DNA of 64,000 nucleotides from Sulfitobacter sabulilitoris (GTDB lineage: Bacteria > Pseudomonadota > Alphaproteobacteria > Rhodobacterales > Rhodobacteraceae), in contig NZ_VANS01000001.1 in NCBI RefSeq assembly GCF_005887615.1, positions 1,413,415 through 1,477,414 on the forward strand, read 5' to 3'. Under the pieces are notes generated by a model. That model saw only the letters and a program-made list of their open reading frames with translations, ran no database searches and had not been told where the DNA came from. Made by a program: the position numbers and the translations under genes. Within the stretch, counting starts at the first letter, position 1, and each line of letters opens with the position of its first letter. Shown one piece after another: positions 9,332 to 19,007 of the stretch.

Positions 9332-9662
9332 CCGCCCCCGCCCTTCATGTTTCTTGTCATCTTTTGGATGCACTAGCACGAAAGGCGAACATCCGCCAAG
9401 CGTTTGTCGTCCGGCCCTTTATGCCGCGATGCAGCATAAGCGTTGGAAAATACGACTGAAAACGCCATTTCAACGTCTGTTTCCGACAATGTGTGGGCGG
9501 ATTTATCGTTTCTTAACGGTGCGTTAAGCAATCCGCGGACCTATGCAGGACAAGCATGGCAAACATGCAGTAATGGACATTGTGCGGCGCAGGTTTCCTG
9601 CCTATCTGCCTGCAACAAGACACCGGCCAAGCCGGTCAACCCCTATGAGAAGGACGGCTTTC
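9332..9662. other. Divergent intergenic region between ruvC and DUF1127 gene
   Basis: This 331-base region holds the promoters for ruvC (left) and the DUF1127 gene (right). No convincing coding frame was seen; short ATG frames from 9443 and 9543 lead into the DUF1127 frame or its shadow and lack supporting features. It contains the TTAA-N7-TTAA box at 9513-9527. Confidence 0.6.
9513..9527. promoter_or_regulatory. CtrA-type box TTAA-N7-TTAA
   Basis: TTAA, seven bases, TTAA: an exact match to the spacing of the alphaproteobacterial CtrA recognition sequence. It lies inside a perfect inverted repeat CTTAAC-GGTGC-GTTAAG (9512-9528). The site is about 150 bases upstream of the DUF1127 gene and 180 upstream of ruvC. 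In a GC-rich window two TTAA words at this spacing are uncommon, but no binding evidence exists. Confidence 0.5.
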
Positions 9663-9881
9663 ATGGCTGCTTTTGACACAACCCGCACCACGTATGCTTC
9701 CGCCGGCATCGCAAACCGCATCACAAGCCTCGTTTCAGCCAGCGTTGCCGCTCTCGTCGCATGGAATGACGCACGCGTCACCCGCAACGCCCTGTCGGCG
9801 CTGAGCGACCGCGAACTTGAAGACATCGGCCTGTGCCGTGGCGACATCGATTCCGTTGCCGAAGGGTCGATGCTGTCCTGA
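9663..9881 (+). CDS. DUF1127 domain-containing small protein
   Basis: A 72-residue protein ending in the DUF1127 signature WNDARVTRNALSALSDRELEDIGLCRGDI. Members are small, Arg-rich alphaproteobacterial proteins; some have been linked to phosphate/carbon metabolism and RNA turnover. The ATG at 9663 follows GAGAAGGA; the longer frame from 9543 has an atypical N-terminus. It is a single-gene unit closed by a strong terminator. Confidence 0.85.
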   Translation: MAAFDTTRTTYASAGIANRITSLVSASVAALVAWNDARVTRNALSALSDRELEDIGLCRGDIDSVAEGSMLS

Positions 9882-9933
9882 ACCTTGCAGGACCGCTTTT
9901 GGCGCGTCCGGGGCCCTGACAGCACCGGACATC

Positions 9934-9973
9934 AAAAAAGCCGCGTATCCCCTGTGGGAAACGCGGCTTTTTT
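9934..9973. terminator. Bidirectional intrinsic terminator
   Basis: A perfect 13-base stem AAAAAAGCCGCGT / ACGCGGCTTTTTT encloses a 14-base loop that itself can pair TCCC with GGGA. The A-tract and T-tract make it functional in both directions: it ends the DUF1127 transcript and also lies downstream of the minus-strand gene ending at 10095. Confidence 0.92.
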
Positions 9974-10094
9974 CCATTCCAGGTGCCGGTCTGACCGGTG
10001 ACGTGCCCGCCAGTGACCAAACGACCGGGCGCGTTCGCCCTGTGGCCGACGGCAATCAGCGCAGCACAGCATGGCAATTAGCACGGCATGGGGA

Positions 10095-10439
10095 TCAGCG
10101 CAGGATGGGGCCGATGAATTCGGCCATGCCCTTGGTGATTGCATCGATCTGCATGATCCATGCTCCGCCCTGTTCAACGACAGTGCCTTTCTCGAGCGTC
10201 GCCAGGCGGTGGTTGTAGGTCACCGGCCCCATCGACGCGAGCATGAAGCCCTTGAACATGAAAAAGCCGACGAACAGCATGATGACCGTGCGCGCCGGAA
10301 AGTGAAACCGGAGCCGCCGCGGCTCTACCACGATCAGGCCGTCGCCACGGATGCGTGTGGAGTACCCGCGCGACATGGCCCGGTGCTTGCGGCCCAGGGT
10401 TCTCAGGCGGCGATCGAATTGGAGATGCGTCTCAACCAT
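10095..10439 (-). CDS. Small membrane protein of unknown function
   Basis: A 114-residue protein with a basic N-terminal region (about residues 1-45), one predicted membrane segment (about 48-70, TVIMLFVGFFMFKGFMLA) and a C-terminal segment of about 45 residues (RLATLEKGTVVEQGGAWIMQIDAITKGMAEFIG). Ribosome-binding site GGAGG lies 5 bases before the ATG. I recognise no family. It follows prmA on the same strand after a 107-base gap. Confidence 0.7.
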   Translation of the reverse strand: MVETHLQFDRRLRTLGRKHRAMSRGYSTRIRGDGLIVVEPRRLRFHFPARTVIMLFVGFFMFKGFMLASMGPVTYNHRLATLEKGTVVEQGGAWIMQIDAITKGMAEFIGPILR

Positions 10440-10524
10440 GGAAACCTCCGAATGAATCTGGCCCCCACCAGTTCGGACAACAATATCCGTTCAGATTGTG
10501 GCAAAATCTGGGCAACTGCCTCAA

Positions 10525-10546
10525 ATACCGCTAAAACACCGCTAAA
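10525..10546. repeat. Adjacent direct repeats downstream of prmA
   Basis: ATACCGCTAAA and ACACCGCTAAA abut with an 11-base period (one helical turn) directly after the prmA stop codon and about 85 bases before the small membrane protein gene. This could be a regulator site for that gene or chance. Confidence 0.35.
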
Positions 10547-11422
10547 TTACGGCTTTTTCTGCAAGGTCAGCGTGGTCCAGTCAACAATCTCCTCGCGGTG
10601 CACCAGACTGATGCCGGAGCGTGCATAAACCGCGATCACCTCGTCCGCCTGTTCGTTCAAGATGCCGGAAAGAATCGCATGACCTCCCGGTTGCAGATTC
10701 GCCGCCATGTCGGGGGCCAGCGCCACAAGCGGCCCTTTCAGGATGTTGGCAAAGATCAGATCGAAGGGCGCCGCCGCGGCCAGGTCGGGATGGTCAAAGC
10801 CCGCCGCCTCGACGCAGGCAACCCGGCCCTCGAGGTCGTTCGCGGTCACGTTGGCGCGGGCCACGTCCACCGCGACCTCGTCGATATCGCTGGCCAGCAC
10901 CCTGTCGGGCCAGAGTCGCGCCGCCGCCATCGCCAGAACGGCCGTGCCGCAGCCGATGTCGACCACGCGGCGCCCCGTGACCCCCGCCGTCGCCAGCCGG
11001 TCCAGCGCGCGCAGACAGCCCAGCGTGGTGCCGTGGTGGCCCGTGCCAAAGGCCATCTGGGCTTCGATCAGCAGCGGCTCGGCCCCGGCAGGCACCCTGT
11101 CGGCATCATGGCTGCCATAGACAAAGAAGCGCCCCGCAGCGACGGGTGACAATTCGCGCCGCACATGCGCGACCCAATCCGTTTCCGGCAATTCCGACAC
11201 GGTGAAAGGCTTCGCGCCAAAGGCCGCCGCCAGCAGGCTCAGCGCCGCCTGATCGGGCGTTTCGGTGAAATAGCCCCCCACTTCCCAAAGGCCCGATCCG
11301 TCCTCGACCTCGAACACGCCGATGCCGGTCGGTTCCGGCTCAAGGCGCTCCATGGCCTCGCCCAGCGCCTCGGCTTGGGATTTTCCGGGCAGGGTGGTGA
11401 GGGCGGTAAATGTGGGCATCAT
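10547..11422 (-). CDS. prmA: Ribosomal protein L11 methyltransferase PrmA
   Basis: SAM-dependent enzyme that trimethylates ribosomal protein L11. The 291-residue product has an N-terminal substrate domain, then a Rossmann SAM-binding core with VVDIGCGTAVLAMAAARL, the acidic ASDIDEVAVDVA and the FANILKGPL motif. The segment EAQMAFGTGHHGTTLGCL is characteristic of PrmA. Its ATG overlaps the stop of the MATE gene. Confidence 0.95.
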   Translation of the reverse strand: MMPTFTALTTLPGKSQAEALGEAMERLEPEPTGIGVFEVEDGSGLWEVGGYFTETPDQAALSLLAAAFGAKPFTVSELPETDWVAHVRRELSPVAAGRFFVYGSHDADRVPAGAEPLLIEAQMAFGTGHHGTTLGCLRALDRLATAGVTGRRVVDIGCGTAVLAMAAARLWPDRVLASDIDEVAVDVARANVTANDLEGRVACVEAAGFDHPDLAAAAPFDLIFANILKGPLVALAPDMAANLQPGGHAILSGILNEQADEVIAVYARSGISLVHREEIVDWTTLTLQKKP

Positions 11423-12810
11423 CGTCTCCGGTATCTGTCTGGGTTCGGGTATGGGGCGCTTGGACGCACGTCAAGGGGCGCGGGCACCGTGCGACCGACC
11501 GCGCCGACAAAGCGCCAGCCCCAAAGCGCCGCCAGCGCGCCGACGATCACGCCCGCCAGCGCCTGCCCATAGATCACGCCCGGCGCCCCGAACAGCCCGG
11601 CCAGCGCAAGCGCCGCGGGCCAGCTGACCACGCCGTCCTTGACCCAGTTGACGAGCGTCGACCGCCCCGGCCGCCCAAGATTGTTGAACGCCGCGTTCGA
11701 CACGAAAAGCGCGCCCACGCAGACAAAACCGCCGACCCCCACATGGGTGAACGCGCGCAGCACCTCCGCCCCCTGCCCCGTCATGCCGAAGACCCGGATC
11801 ACGAAGGGCGTCGCCGCCACCAGCAGCACCCATGTCACCAGCGTATAGACCGCGCAAAACAGCAGCGCGTCGCGGTAGGTGCTGCGCAGCCGGTCGTACT
11901 GCCGCGCGCCGAAATTCTGACCGAAGATGCCGCCGATCGCCCCCGAAAGCGCGAAAATTCCACCGAAGGCGACCACGGTCAGACGCCCCACCACGGCCCA
12001 AGCCGCGACGGCATCGTCGCCGAACGGCGCCATCACGACCGTCAGCAGGTAGTTGCCCGCGGGCGTCGCCATCTGTGTCGAAATCGCGGGCACGGCCACC
12101 GCCATGTATGGCCGCCAGACGACACGCAGTTGCGGCCATGCGGGCCGTGCGATCAACCCGTGCTGATGCCCCGCGAACAGCAGCGCAAGCGCCATCAGCA
12201 TGACGCGAAACACCACCAGCCCGATCGCCGCCCCATCCAGCCCCCATCCCATCCAGACGATCAGCACCGGGTCCAGCACCATCAGCACAACGCCGGAGAT
12301 CAGGGTGACATACATTGCCTTGGCGCCCAGCCCCTCGGCCCTGAGCGCACCCGACGCCACCAGCGCCACCGCCATCACCACCAGTGACGGCATCGTCAGC
12401 AGCAGATACCGCGCGGCCAGCGCCGCCGCGTCGCCCGTGGCCCCGGCGATCCCGACCAACTCGTGCCGCCACAGCACGACAAGCGCCGCCACGACCGCCT
12501 GGATGGCGGCGGCGATCACGATCCCCGCTCCCGCCTGGTGGCGCGCCGCCTCACGGTCGCCCGCGCCGATACTGCGCGACACCATCGCGGTCGCGGCGAT
12601 CATCAGCCCGACGCCGATGGACACCGAAAAGAACTGGATCGCAAAGGCAAAGCCGACGGCCGCCACCAGCGTCGGATCGCCCAGCTGCGAAATCCACAGC
12701 AACCCCGCCGCATCAACCAGAAAGACAAAGGTGATCCCCATCGCCCCCGTGGCGGTCATTCGCACCACATGCCCCATCGTAGACCCGGTCAGAAAGCGGC
12801 CGGCGCTCAC
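11419..12810 (-). CDS. MATE family efflux transporter
   Basis: A 463-residue polytopic membrane protein with about twelve membrane segments in two homologous MatE halves (about residues 15-180 and 240-410), including the family-like SRSIGAGDREAARHQAG and SGAIGGIFGQNFGARQYDRL segments that begin each inner loop. Such proteins export cationic drugs or metabolites in exchange for Na+ or H+. Substrate cannot be told. It sits between MFS and prmA genes in one minus-strand unit. Confidence 0.9.
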   Translation of the reverse strand: MSAGRFLTGSTMGHVVRMTATGAMGITFVFLVDAAGLLWISQLGDPTLVAAVGFAFAIQFFSVSIGVGLMIAATAMVSRSIGAGDREAARHQAGAGIVIAAAIQAVVAALVVLWRHELVGIAGATGDAAALAARYLLLTMPSLVVMAVALVASGALRAEGLGAKAMYVTLISGVVLMVLDPVLIVWMGWGLDGAAIGLVVFRVMLMALALLFAGHQHGLIARPAWPQLRVVWRPYMAVAVPAISTQMATPAGNYLLTVVMAPFGDDAVAAWAVVGRLTVVAFGGIFALSGAIGGIFGQNFGARQYDRLRSTYRDALLFCAVYTLVTWVLLVAATPFVIRVFGMTGQGAEVLRAFTHVGVGGFVCVGALFVSNAAFNNLGRPGRSTLVNWVKDGVVSWPAALALAGLFGAPGVIYGQALAGVIVGALAALWGWRFVGAVGRTVPAPLDVRPSAPYPNPDRYRRR

Positions 12811-12814
12811 CGCG

Positions 12815-14047
12815 CTATTCCGCCGGCGCGGCGCGCAGGGTGGCGAATATCGTCTCGTTGCCCGGTTCGGGATGACGCGGGATCATCATCGACAGCATCA
12901 GCGACACCGCCGCCATGCCCGCCGCCAGAAAGAACACCGCCGCAGGTGACGCCAGCCACAACAGCCCCAGCAGCACCGGCAGGAAGACCGCAGCGATATG
13001 ATTGATGGTAAAGGCGACGGCGGCCGTGGGGGCGATATCGCCCGGGTCGGCGATCTTCTGGAAATAGGTCTTGAGCGCGAGCGCCAGCGCGAAAAAGATG
13101 TGATCGATCACGTAGAGCGTCGCCGCCACGACGACGCCCCAGCCAAGGTAATAGACGCCGCCGTAACTCAGGAACACGATGATCAGCCCGACATATTCGA
13201 CCCCAAGCGCGCGGCGTTCGCCAAAGACCCCCACCAGGCGCCCCAAAAGCGGTGCCAGAACCATGTTGGCGATCAGGTTGATCAGGTACAAAAGCGTGAT
13301 CTCATGCACCTCGAAGCCGAAGCGCTCCACCATCATGAACCCCGCGAACACCACGAAGATCTGCCGCCGCGCGCCGGACATGAATTGCAACGCGTAATAC
13401 AGCCAGTAGCGGCGGCGCAGGATCATCTTCTTGATCTGCGGATTGGGGGCCTCGAACTGCGGATAGGCCAGCATCGCAAACAGCGCGATCGCCACGGTGA
13501 TCCCGCCGCCCGCCATGTAGACGGTGTTGTAGGACAGACCCAGGGTCTCCCACAGCGCCATGATCGCCAGGTAGGCCACCAGCGTCGCCCCCGACCCCGC
13601 CGCCAGCAGCCAGCCCAGCATCTGCGGCGCCTCGGCCTTGGTCAGCCACTGCAACTGCAACGACTGGTTGACCGTCTCGTAATAATGAAACCCGATGGAA
13701 CTCAGCATGGTGATGGTCAGGATGCCGGCCATCGACGGAAACCACGCGGTGACCGCCGTCGCCGCCCCCAGCAACACCAGCGACACCAGCCCCAGCACCT
13801 GTTCGCGCACGACCATGATGATCGCGATCACGCCGACGGCCAGGAACCCCGGAATTTCGCGCACCGTATGCAGCAGCCCGATATCCGACCCGTCGAACTG
13901 CGCCGCGTCGATCACGAAATTATTCAGCAACGCCGACCAGGTGTTGAAGGCAATCGGCATCCCCAGGGCCATCAGGAACAAAAGCGCCACGGGCCGCCGC
14001 CAGAACGGCAGCGTCTTGGCGGCGGCAAGGGGGACGAGGGCAACCAT
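12815..14047 (-). CDS. MFS transporter
   Basis: A 410-residue protein with about twelve hydrophobic segments and a central basic loop (QIKKMILRRRYW, about residue 205-217), matching the major facilitator layout. The N-terminus lies at the membrane without a signal peptide. Substrate is unknown; no diagnostic sugar or drug motif was noted. The stop is 4 bases before the MATE start, implying co-transcription of MFS, MATE and prmA. Confidence 0.85.
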   Translation of the reverse strand: MVALVPLAAAKTLPFWRRPVALLFLMALGMPIAFNTWSALLNNFVIDAAQFDGSDIGLLHTVREIPGFLAVGVIAIIMVVREQVLGLVSLVLLGAATAVTAWFPSMAGILTITMLSSIGFHYYETVNQSLQLQWLTKAEAPQMLGWLLAAGSGATLVAYLAIMALWETLGLSYNTVYMAGGGITVAIALFAMLAYPQFEAPNPQIKKMILRRRYWLYYALQFMSGARRQIFVVFAGFMMVERFGFEVHEITLLYLINLIANMVLAPLLGRLVGVFGERRALGVEYVGLIIVFLSYGGVYYLGWGVVVAATLYVIDHIFFALALALKTYFQKIADPGDIAPTAAVAFTINHIAAVFLPVLLGLLWLASPAAVFFLAAGMAAVSLMLSMMIPRHPEPGNETIFATLRAAPAE

Positions 14048-14130
14048 GCAAAAGCCTTAGGCCGAAACCGACGCCTTGGCGAGCCGCAAAAAACGCAATC
14101 CAGCCCTGCGGTCGTGCACCGACGTCCCGC

Positions 14131-14190
14131 GTCTTTGGGTCGGAAATACTCCCGCCGGAGGCACGGCCTCGCCCTCGGGCGAGGCAAACA
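14131..14190 (-). repeat. Dispersed 3'-flanking element, copy 2 (after priA)
   Basis: Read on the minus strand: stem GCCTCGCCC / GGGCGAGGC with a 2-base loop, then GTGCCTCCGGCGGGAGTATTT and CCGACCCAAAG. It lies 8 bases after the priA stop in the same orientation and shares layout and core (CCGGCGGGAGTATTT) with copies near 7060, 24300 and 50825. It could act as terminator or mRNA 3' end. Confidence 0.6.
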
Positions 14191-14197
14191 CATGTCG

Positions 14198-16393
14198 CTA
14201 ATAGAAACTTTGCGGATCGATATCCACCGCCAGCCGCAGATCGCCCTTCACCCGAACCTGGCCGATCCAGCGCGCCAGCGCGTCCTGCAGGGGCGCGGCC
14301 TTGTCCGCCTTGACAAGCAGCCGCACCCGGTGACGGCCGCGCACCCGCGCGATCGGCGCCGGTGCGGGGCCGAACACCTGTGCCCCGATGGCGCGCAACG
14401 GGCCGTCCTGCCGCGCCAGCATATTGCCGGTATCGAACGCCAGCGCCGCGTCCGGCGCGCTCAGGATGATGCCGGCCATGCGGCCATAGGGCGGCACGCC
14501 CGCCTGGCTGCGCTCCTTGGCCTCGGCGCTCCAGAACCCCTCCTCGTCACCCGCCAGGATCGACCGGATCACCGGATGATCGGGCTGGTAGGTCTGCAAC
14601 AGGGCCGTGCCGGGCTTGTCGGCGCGGCCCGCCCGCCCCGCCACCTGCCGCATCAGCTGGAACGTCCGTTCGGCGGCGCGCAGGTCGGAGCCCTGCAACC
14701 CCAGATCGGCGTCGATCACGCCCACAAGTGTCAGCTTGGGAAAATTGTGCCCCTTGGCCACAAGCTGGGTGCCGATGATGATGTCGGCGGCGCCCTGCGC
14801 GATGCCCTCGATCTCGGCCTTCAGCGCGCGGGCCGACCCGTACAAATCCGAACTCAGCGTGGCGATGCGCGCCTGCGGGAACAGCCGCGCCGCCTCTTCT
14901 CCCAGCCGCTCGACCCCCGGCCCCACCGGCGCCAGCTTGCCCTCGGCGGCGCAGGACGGGCAGGCCTCGGGCATGGGTTTGCTTTCGCCGCACTGGTGGC
15001 AGACAAGCCGCTTGAGAAAGCGATGCTCGACCATCCGCGCGTCGCAGTGATCGCAGCCGATCTGGTGCCCACAGGCCCGGCACAGCGTGATCGGCGCATA
15101 GCCGCGCCGGTTGATGAACAGCATCGACTGCTCGCCCAGTTCCAGCCGCCGGTCGACCTCGGCCTTCAGCGTCGGCGACACCCAGGCATCGCTGGGCAGG
15201 CCTTCGGTCCGCATGTCGATGGCGCGCATCTGGGGCATCACCGCCGGGCCAAAGCGCGACGTCAGCTCGAGCCGGGTGTATTTGCCGGCCTGCGCATTGG
15301 CCCAGCTTTCCAGGCTGGGTGTGGCGCTGGCCAGCACCACGTGGCTGCCCGCGATCGACGCGCGCAGCACCGCCATGTCACGCGCATTGTAAAGCACCCC
15401 CTCCTCCTGCTTGTAGGACGTGTCATGTTCCTCATCCACCACGATCAGCCCGAGGTTCTGGAACGGCAGAAACAGCGCCGAGCGCGCGCCGATGACCAGT
15501 TGCGCCTGCCCCTGGCCCACCATGCGCCAGATGCGGCGGCGTTCGGTCATCGTTGCGCCGGAATGCCATTCGGCGGGCTTGGCGCCGAACCGCTCCACCA
15601 CCCGCGTCAGGAATTCCGCCGTCAGCGCGATCTCGGGCAGCAGCACAAGCGCCTGCCGCCCCGCCGCCAGCGCCGCCGCCACGGCCTCGAGGTACACTTC
15701 GGTCTTGCCCGATCCGGTCACCCCGCGCAGCAGGGTCGTGCCATAGCTCTGCGTGCCCACCGCCGCCGCCAGTTGCGCCGCCCCCGCCGCCTGATCCGGC
15801 GTCAGGTCCTTGCCTGGCAACGACGGATCCAGCCGCGCGAAAGGCAGATCGCGCGGGCTGTCCTCCTCGGCCACCGCGCCCTGCTCCACCAGCCCCTTGA
15901 CGACCGACGGCGTCACCCCCGCCATCTCGGCCAGTTCCCTGAGCGTGAACGACAGATCGCCGTAACCCGCCAGCGTCTCCAACACCCGCGCGCGGGCATC
16001 GGTCAGGCGGCGTGGCTCACCCGTGCCCCGGCGGTAGATCTTGCGCATGGACGGCGGATCGCCCAGCCCCGGCGCGCGGGTGGCCAGACGCAGCATCGCG
16101 GGCATCGGCGTCAGGGTGTAATCCGCCGCGCGGCGCAGGAAATCGCGCAGTTCCTCGCGCATCGGGGCCGCATCCAGAACCCGGATCACGCTGCGGATCC
16201 TGGCGCGGTCATAGTCGCCCTTGCCGGGCCCCCAGACCACGCCCAGCACCTTGCGCGGACCCAGCGGCACCTCGACGAAGGCACCCAGATGACAGCCGCC
16301 TTCGGGTGCCTTGTAATCCAGCGCCCGGTCCAGCGGTTGCGTGGTCAGCACGGCGACCAGATCGCCCTCATCGTAAAACTGCGGGGTGCTCAC
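14198..16393 (-). CDS. priA: Primosomal protein N' (replication restart helicase PriA)
   Basis: 3'-5' helicase that reloads the replisome at stalled forks. From a GTG at 16393 the 731-residue product has a DNA-binding N-terminal domain, Walker A GVTGSGKT (residues 224-231), Walker B DEEH, and zinc-binding cysteine pairs CRACG, CDHC, CHQC and CPSC. The GTG start is preferred over an ATG at 16447 because GGAG lies 6 bases before it and [10 protein letters not shown] matches the usual N-terminus. Divergent from the transaldolase gene. Confidence 0.95.
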   Translation of the reverse strand: MSTPQFYDEGDLVAVLTTQPLDRALDYKAPEGGCHLGAFVEVPLGPRKVLGVVWGPGKGDYDRARIRSVIRVLDAAPMREELRDFLRRAADYTLTPMPAMLRLATRAPGLGDPPSMRKIYRRGTGEPRRLTDARARVLETLAGYGDLSFTLRELAEMAGVTPSVVKGLVEQGAVAEEDSPRDLPFARLDPSLPGKDLTPDQAAGAAQLAAAVGTQSYGTTLLRGVTGSGKTEVYLEAVAAALAAGRQALVLLPEIALTAEFLTRVVERFGAKPAEWHSGATMTERRRIWRMVGQGQAQLVIGARSALFLPFQNLGLIVVDEEHDTSYKQEEGVLYNARDMAVLRASIAGSHVVLASATPSLESWANAQAGKYTRLELTSRFGPAVMPQMRAIDMRTEGLPSDAWVSPTLKAEVDRRLELGEQSMLFINRRGYAPITLCRACGHQIGCDHCDARMVEHRFLKRLVCHQCGESKPMPEACPSCAAEGKLAPVGPGVERLGEEAARLFPQARIATLSSDLYGSARALKAEIEGIAQGAADIIIGTQLVAKGHNFPKLTLVGVIDADLGLQGSDLRAAERTFQLMRQVAGRAGRADKPGTALLQTYQPDHPVIRSILAGDEEGFWSAEAKERSQAGVPPYGRMAGIILSAPDAALAFDTGNMLARQDGPLRAIGAQVFGPAPAPIARVRGRHRVRLLVKADKAAPLQDALARWIGQVRVKGDLRLAVDIDPQSFY

Positions 16394-16533
16394 CAAATGC
16401 TCCGGTGTCTGTCTTGGGTTTTCTAGGCTTTCAGCATCGCAGATCATGCGCTAAAGCCAAGCACAAGGCCAGACGATCCGGCCACGTCATCCACGCGCTG
16501 CTGCGGCGCGTCCAACCCCAAGAGGACTGCCCC

Positions 16534-17187
16534 ATGAAATTCTTTGTCGATACCGCCGAGATTGATGCGATTGCCGAACTGAACGACCTTGGGATGGTTG
16601 ATGGGGTCACCACCAACCCCTCGCTGATCCTCAAGTCGGGGCGTGACATCGTCGAGGTGACAAAGGAGATCTGCGAGCTGGTCACAGGCCCCGTAAGCGC
16701 CGAAGTGGTCGCGCTCGACGCCGAGGCGATGATCGCCGAGGGCCGCCGCCTGGCAGAGATCGCCGAGAATATCGCCGTCAAGCTGCCGCTGACCTGGGAC
16801 GGGCTCAAGGCCTGCAAGGTGCTGTCGGAAGAAGGCAAGATGGTCAACGTGACGCTGTGCTTTTCGGCCAATCAGGCGCTTTTGGCGGCCAAGGCCGGGG
16901 CCACCTTCATCAGCCCCTTCATCGGGCGTCTCGATGACATCAACCTTGATGGCATGGAGTTGATCGAAGATATCCGCACCATCTACGACAACTACGGCTT
17001 CGACACGCAGATCCTTGCCGCATCGATCCGCAGCGTGAACCACGTGACCGACGCCGCCCGCGTGGGCGCCGACGTGATGACCGCCCCGCCGGAGGTCATC
17101 AAGAAGCTGGCCAGCCACCCGCTGACCGACAAGGGGCTTGAGCAGTTCATGGCCGATTGGGCCAAGACCGGCCAGCAGATCATCTGA
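16534..17187 (+). CDS. Transaldolase (TalC / fructose-6-phosphate aldolase subfamily)
   Basis: Small class-I aldolase of central carbon metabolism. The 217-residue product starts [20 protein letters not shown] and has TTNPSLI, the Schiff-base lysine in [10 protein letters not shown] (Lys83) and the [19 protein letters not shown] segment. Length is typical of the short transaldolase subfamily. The ATG follows AGAGGA. Whether it acts as transaldolase or F6P aldolase is not decided by these motifs. Confidence 0.92.
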   Translation: MKFFVDTAEIDAIAELNDLGMVDGVTTNPSLILKSGRDIVEVTKEICELVTGPVSAEVVALDAEAMIAEGRRLAEIAENIAVKLPLTWDGLKACKVLSEEGKMVNVTLCFSANQALLAAKAGATFISPFIGRLDDINLDGMELIEDIRTIYDNYGFDTQILAASIRSVNHVTDAARVGADVMTAPPEVIKKLASHPLTDKGLEQFMADWAKTGQQII

Positions 17188-17201
17188 CCGCGGCCAATTC
17201 C

Positions 17202-17229
17202 GTCAGGACCCGGCCGCGCCGGTCCTGAC
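17202..17229 (+). terminator. Stem-loop after transaldolase gene
   Basis: Perfect 9-base arms GTCAGGACC and GGTCCTGAC enclose a GC-rich 10-base loop, 15 bases after the stop codon. There is no T-run, so termination efficiency is uncertain. Confidence 0.5.
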
Positions 17230-17332
17230 GCAGCCGCGCAACAGGACGCGGATCGCTACGATTTTAGCGAAATACAGGGCAGATTTGGCGGCGACCGCAT
17301 GCTATACACCCCAAAATAAACATGAGACCGGC

Positions 17333-18040
17333 ATGAGCAGCAATCCCAAGATCGAAGATACCCTGCGCGAAGCGATCATTTCGCAGCCGGACGTCATTCT
17401 GGACGACAAGGATGTGATGCGCGCCCTGATCGCCGCCAATGAAAAGGCGATGGGTGGCAATATCGTCGATCTGCGCGGCATCGCGATGGAACGGCTGGAG
17501 ACGCGGCTGGACCGGCTGGAGGATACGCACCGCAGCGTGATCGCGGCCGCCTATGAGAACCTTGCCGGGACCAACCAGATCCACCGCGCCATCCTGCGCA
17601 TGCTCGACCCGGTCGAGTTCGAGACCTTCCTGCGTGACCTGGGCGGCGAAGTCGCGGACATCCTGCGGGTCGACGCGGTCAAGCTGGTGCTGGAATCGGT
17701 GCAGAACGACAACGATCCGGCGGTACAGCGGCTGGGCGATGTCTTGTCGGTGGCCGAGCCGGGGTTCATCAACGACTACCTGACACAGGGTCGCGGCGGC
17801 ACCGTGCGCCAGGTCACCCTGCGGCAAGTGCAAGACGGGGCGGAGGCGATCTATGGCGGGTCCGCCGACTGGGTCCGCTCGGAGGCCTGCCTGAAGCTCG
17901 ATTTCGGGCCAAAGCGCCTGCCCGGCCTGCTGGTCATGGGCGCCGAGGACCCACATATGTTCAGCCCGCAACAGGGCACCGACCTTCTGACCTTTTTCAC
18001 CGGCGTGTTCGAGCGCGTGATGCGCCGCTGGCTGTCGTGA
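17333..18040 (+). CDS. DUF484 family protein
   Basis: A 235-residue soluble protein with an N-terminal helical region (KIEDTLREAIISQPDVILDD) and a GAF-like C-terminal half (about residues 90-230). DUF484 genes precede xerC in many proteobacteria, and here the stop overlaps the xerC GTG start by four bases. Biochemical role is unknown. The ATG at 17333 is chosen as it begins the conserved region; the frame is open further upstream. Confidence 0.85.
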   Translation: MSSNPKIEDTLREAIISQPDVILDDKDVMRALIAANEKAMGGNIVDLRGIAMERLETRLDRLEDTHRSVIAAAYENLAGTNQIHRAILRMLDPVEFETFLRDLGGEVADILRVDAVKLVLESVQNDNDPAVQRLGDVLSVAEPGFINDYLTQGRGGTVRQVTLRQVQDGAEAIYGGSADWVRSEACLKLDFGPKRLPGLLVMGAEDPHMFSPQQGTDLLTFFTGVFERVMRRWLS

Positions 18041-18957
18041 CCCTGATCAGCCCTGCGGCACGCGATGCGCTGCAAGGCTGGCTGGCGTATCAGCGCGCGC
18101 TCAAGGGGGCGGCCGAAAACACGCTGACCGCCTACCAGGGCGATGTCGTCGAATTTCTGAGCTTCATCACCGGCCACAAGGGCGCGCCGCAAGGGCTGGG
18201 CGCGCTGGAGCAGATCAGCGTCACGGATATGCGCGCGTGGATGGCGCAGGCGCGGGCGGGCGGTATCGGCGCGCGGTCGCTGGCGCGCAAGCTGTCGGCG
18301 GTCAAGGCGTTCTATCGCTGGCTGTCGGACCGGCAGGGGTTCGAGCCGACTGCCGTGCTGTCCACCCGCAGCCCAAAATTCCAGCGCAAGCTGCCGCGTC
18401 CGCTGGCCGTCGATGCCGCCCGCGACATGATCGATACCGTCGAACTGCAATCGCAAAGCCCCTGGGTCGCTGCCCGCGATGCCGCTGTGCTGACCCTGCT
18501 GTGGGGCTGCGGGCTGCGCATCTCGGAGGCCTTGGCGCTCAAGGGTGCGGATGCACCATTGCCGGACACGCTGCGGATCACCGGCAAGGGCGGCAAGCAG
18601 CGCATCGTGCCGGTTCTGGCGGCCGCGCGCGATGCGGTGGCGCGCTATCTGCACCTCTGCCCGCACCCCGGCGCCCCCGCCGCGCCGCTGTTTCGCGGTG
18701 TGCGCGGCGGCGCGCTGTCGCCCCGCGCGATTCAGGCGGTGATGGCGCGCGCGCGGCTGCAACTGGGCCTGCCGGCCAGCGCCACGCCGCATGCCATGCG
18801 CCACAGCTTTGCCACGCATCTGCTGAACGCGGGCGGCGACCTGCGCGCCATCCAGGAGCTTTTGGGCCACGCGTCGCTGTCCACGACGCAGGCCTATACC
18901 GCCGTCGATACCGCGCGCCTTCTCGAAGTGTATACCCGCGCCCACCCCAAAGCGTGA
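18037..18957 (+). CDS. xerC: Tyrosine recombinase XerC
   Basis: Site-specific recombinase that, with XerD, resolves chromosome dimers at dif. The 306-residue product has an N-terminal SAM-like core-binding domain and a C-terminal catalytic domain with Arg in GCGLRISEALAL, HAMRHSFATHLL (HxxR), LLGHASLSTTQAYT (His and nucleophile Tyr). Start is GTG inside the DUF484 stop (GTGA overlap), so translation is coupled. Housekeeping position after DUF484 argues for XerC rather than a mobile integrase. Confidence 0.95.
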   Translation: MTLISPAARDALQGWLAYQRALKGAAENTLTAYQGDVVEFLSFITGHKGAPQGLGALEQISVTDMRAWMAQARAGGIGARSLARKLSAVKAFYRWLSDRQGFEPTAVLSTRSPKFQRKLPRPLAVDAARDMIDTVELQSQSPWVAARDAAVLTLLWGCGLRISEALALKGADAPLPDTLRITGKGGKQRIVPVLAAARDAVARYLHLCPHPGAPAAPLFRGVRGGALSPRAIQAVMARARLQLGLPASATPHAMRHSFATHLLNAGGDLRAIQELLGHASLSTTQAYTAVDTARLLEVYTRAHPKA

Positions 18958-19007
18958 TGGCATCGCGCCACACCTCGCCCCCGACATCCCATGCCCGGCG
19001 ATTTCTT

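Noticed and set aside
9443-9676. Small plus-strand frame of 77 codons upstream of the DUF1127 gene
   Set aside because: No ribosome-binding site or recognisable family, and it overlaps the promoter region and the DUF1127 start in another frame.
12998-16426. Plus-strand open frame of 1142 codons opposite the MFS and priA genes
   Set aside because: It lies antisense to two firmly identified genes and its product is Arg/His/Gln-rich low-complexity sequence, a typical shadow of GC-rich coding DNA.
18037-18957. Tyrosine recombinase as a sign of a mobile element
   Set aside because: It matches XerC, is coupled to DUF484 as in many proteobacteria, and has no tRNA, direct repeats or cargo beside it.
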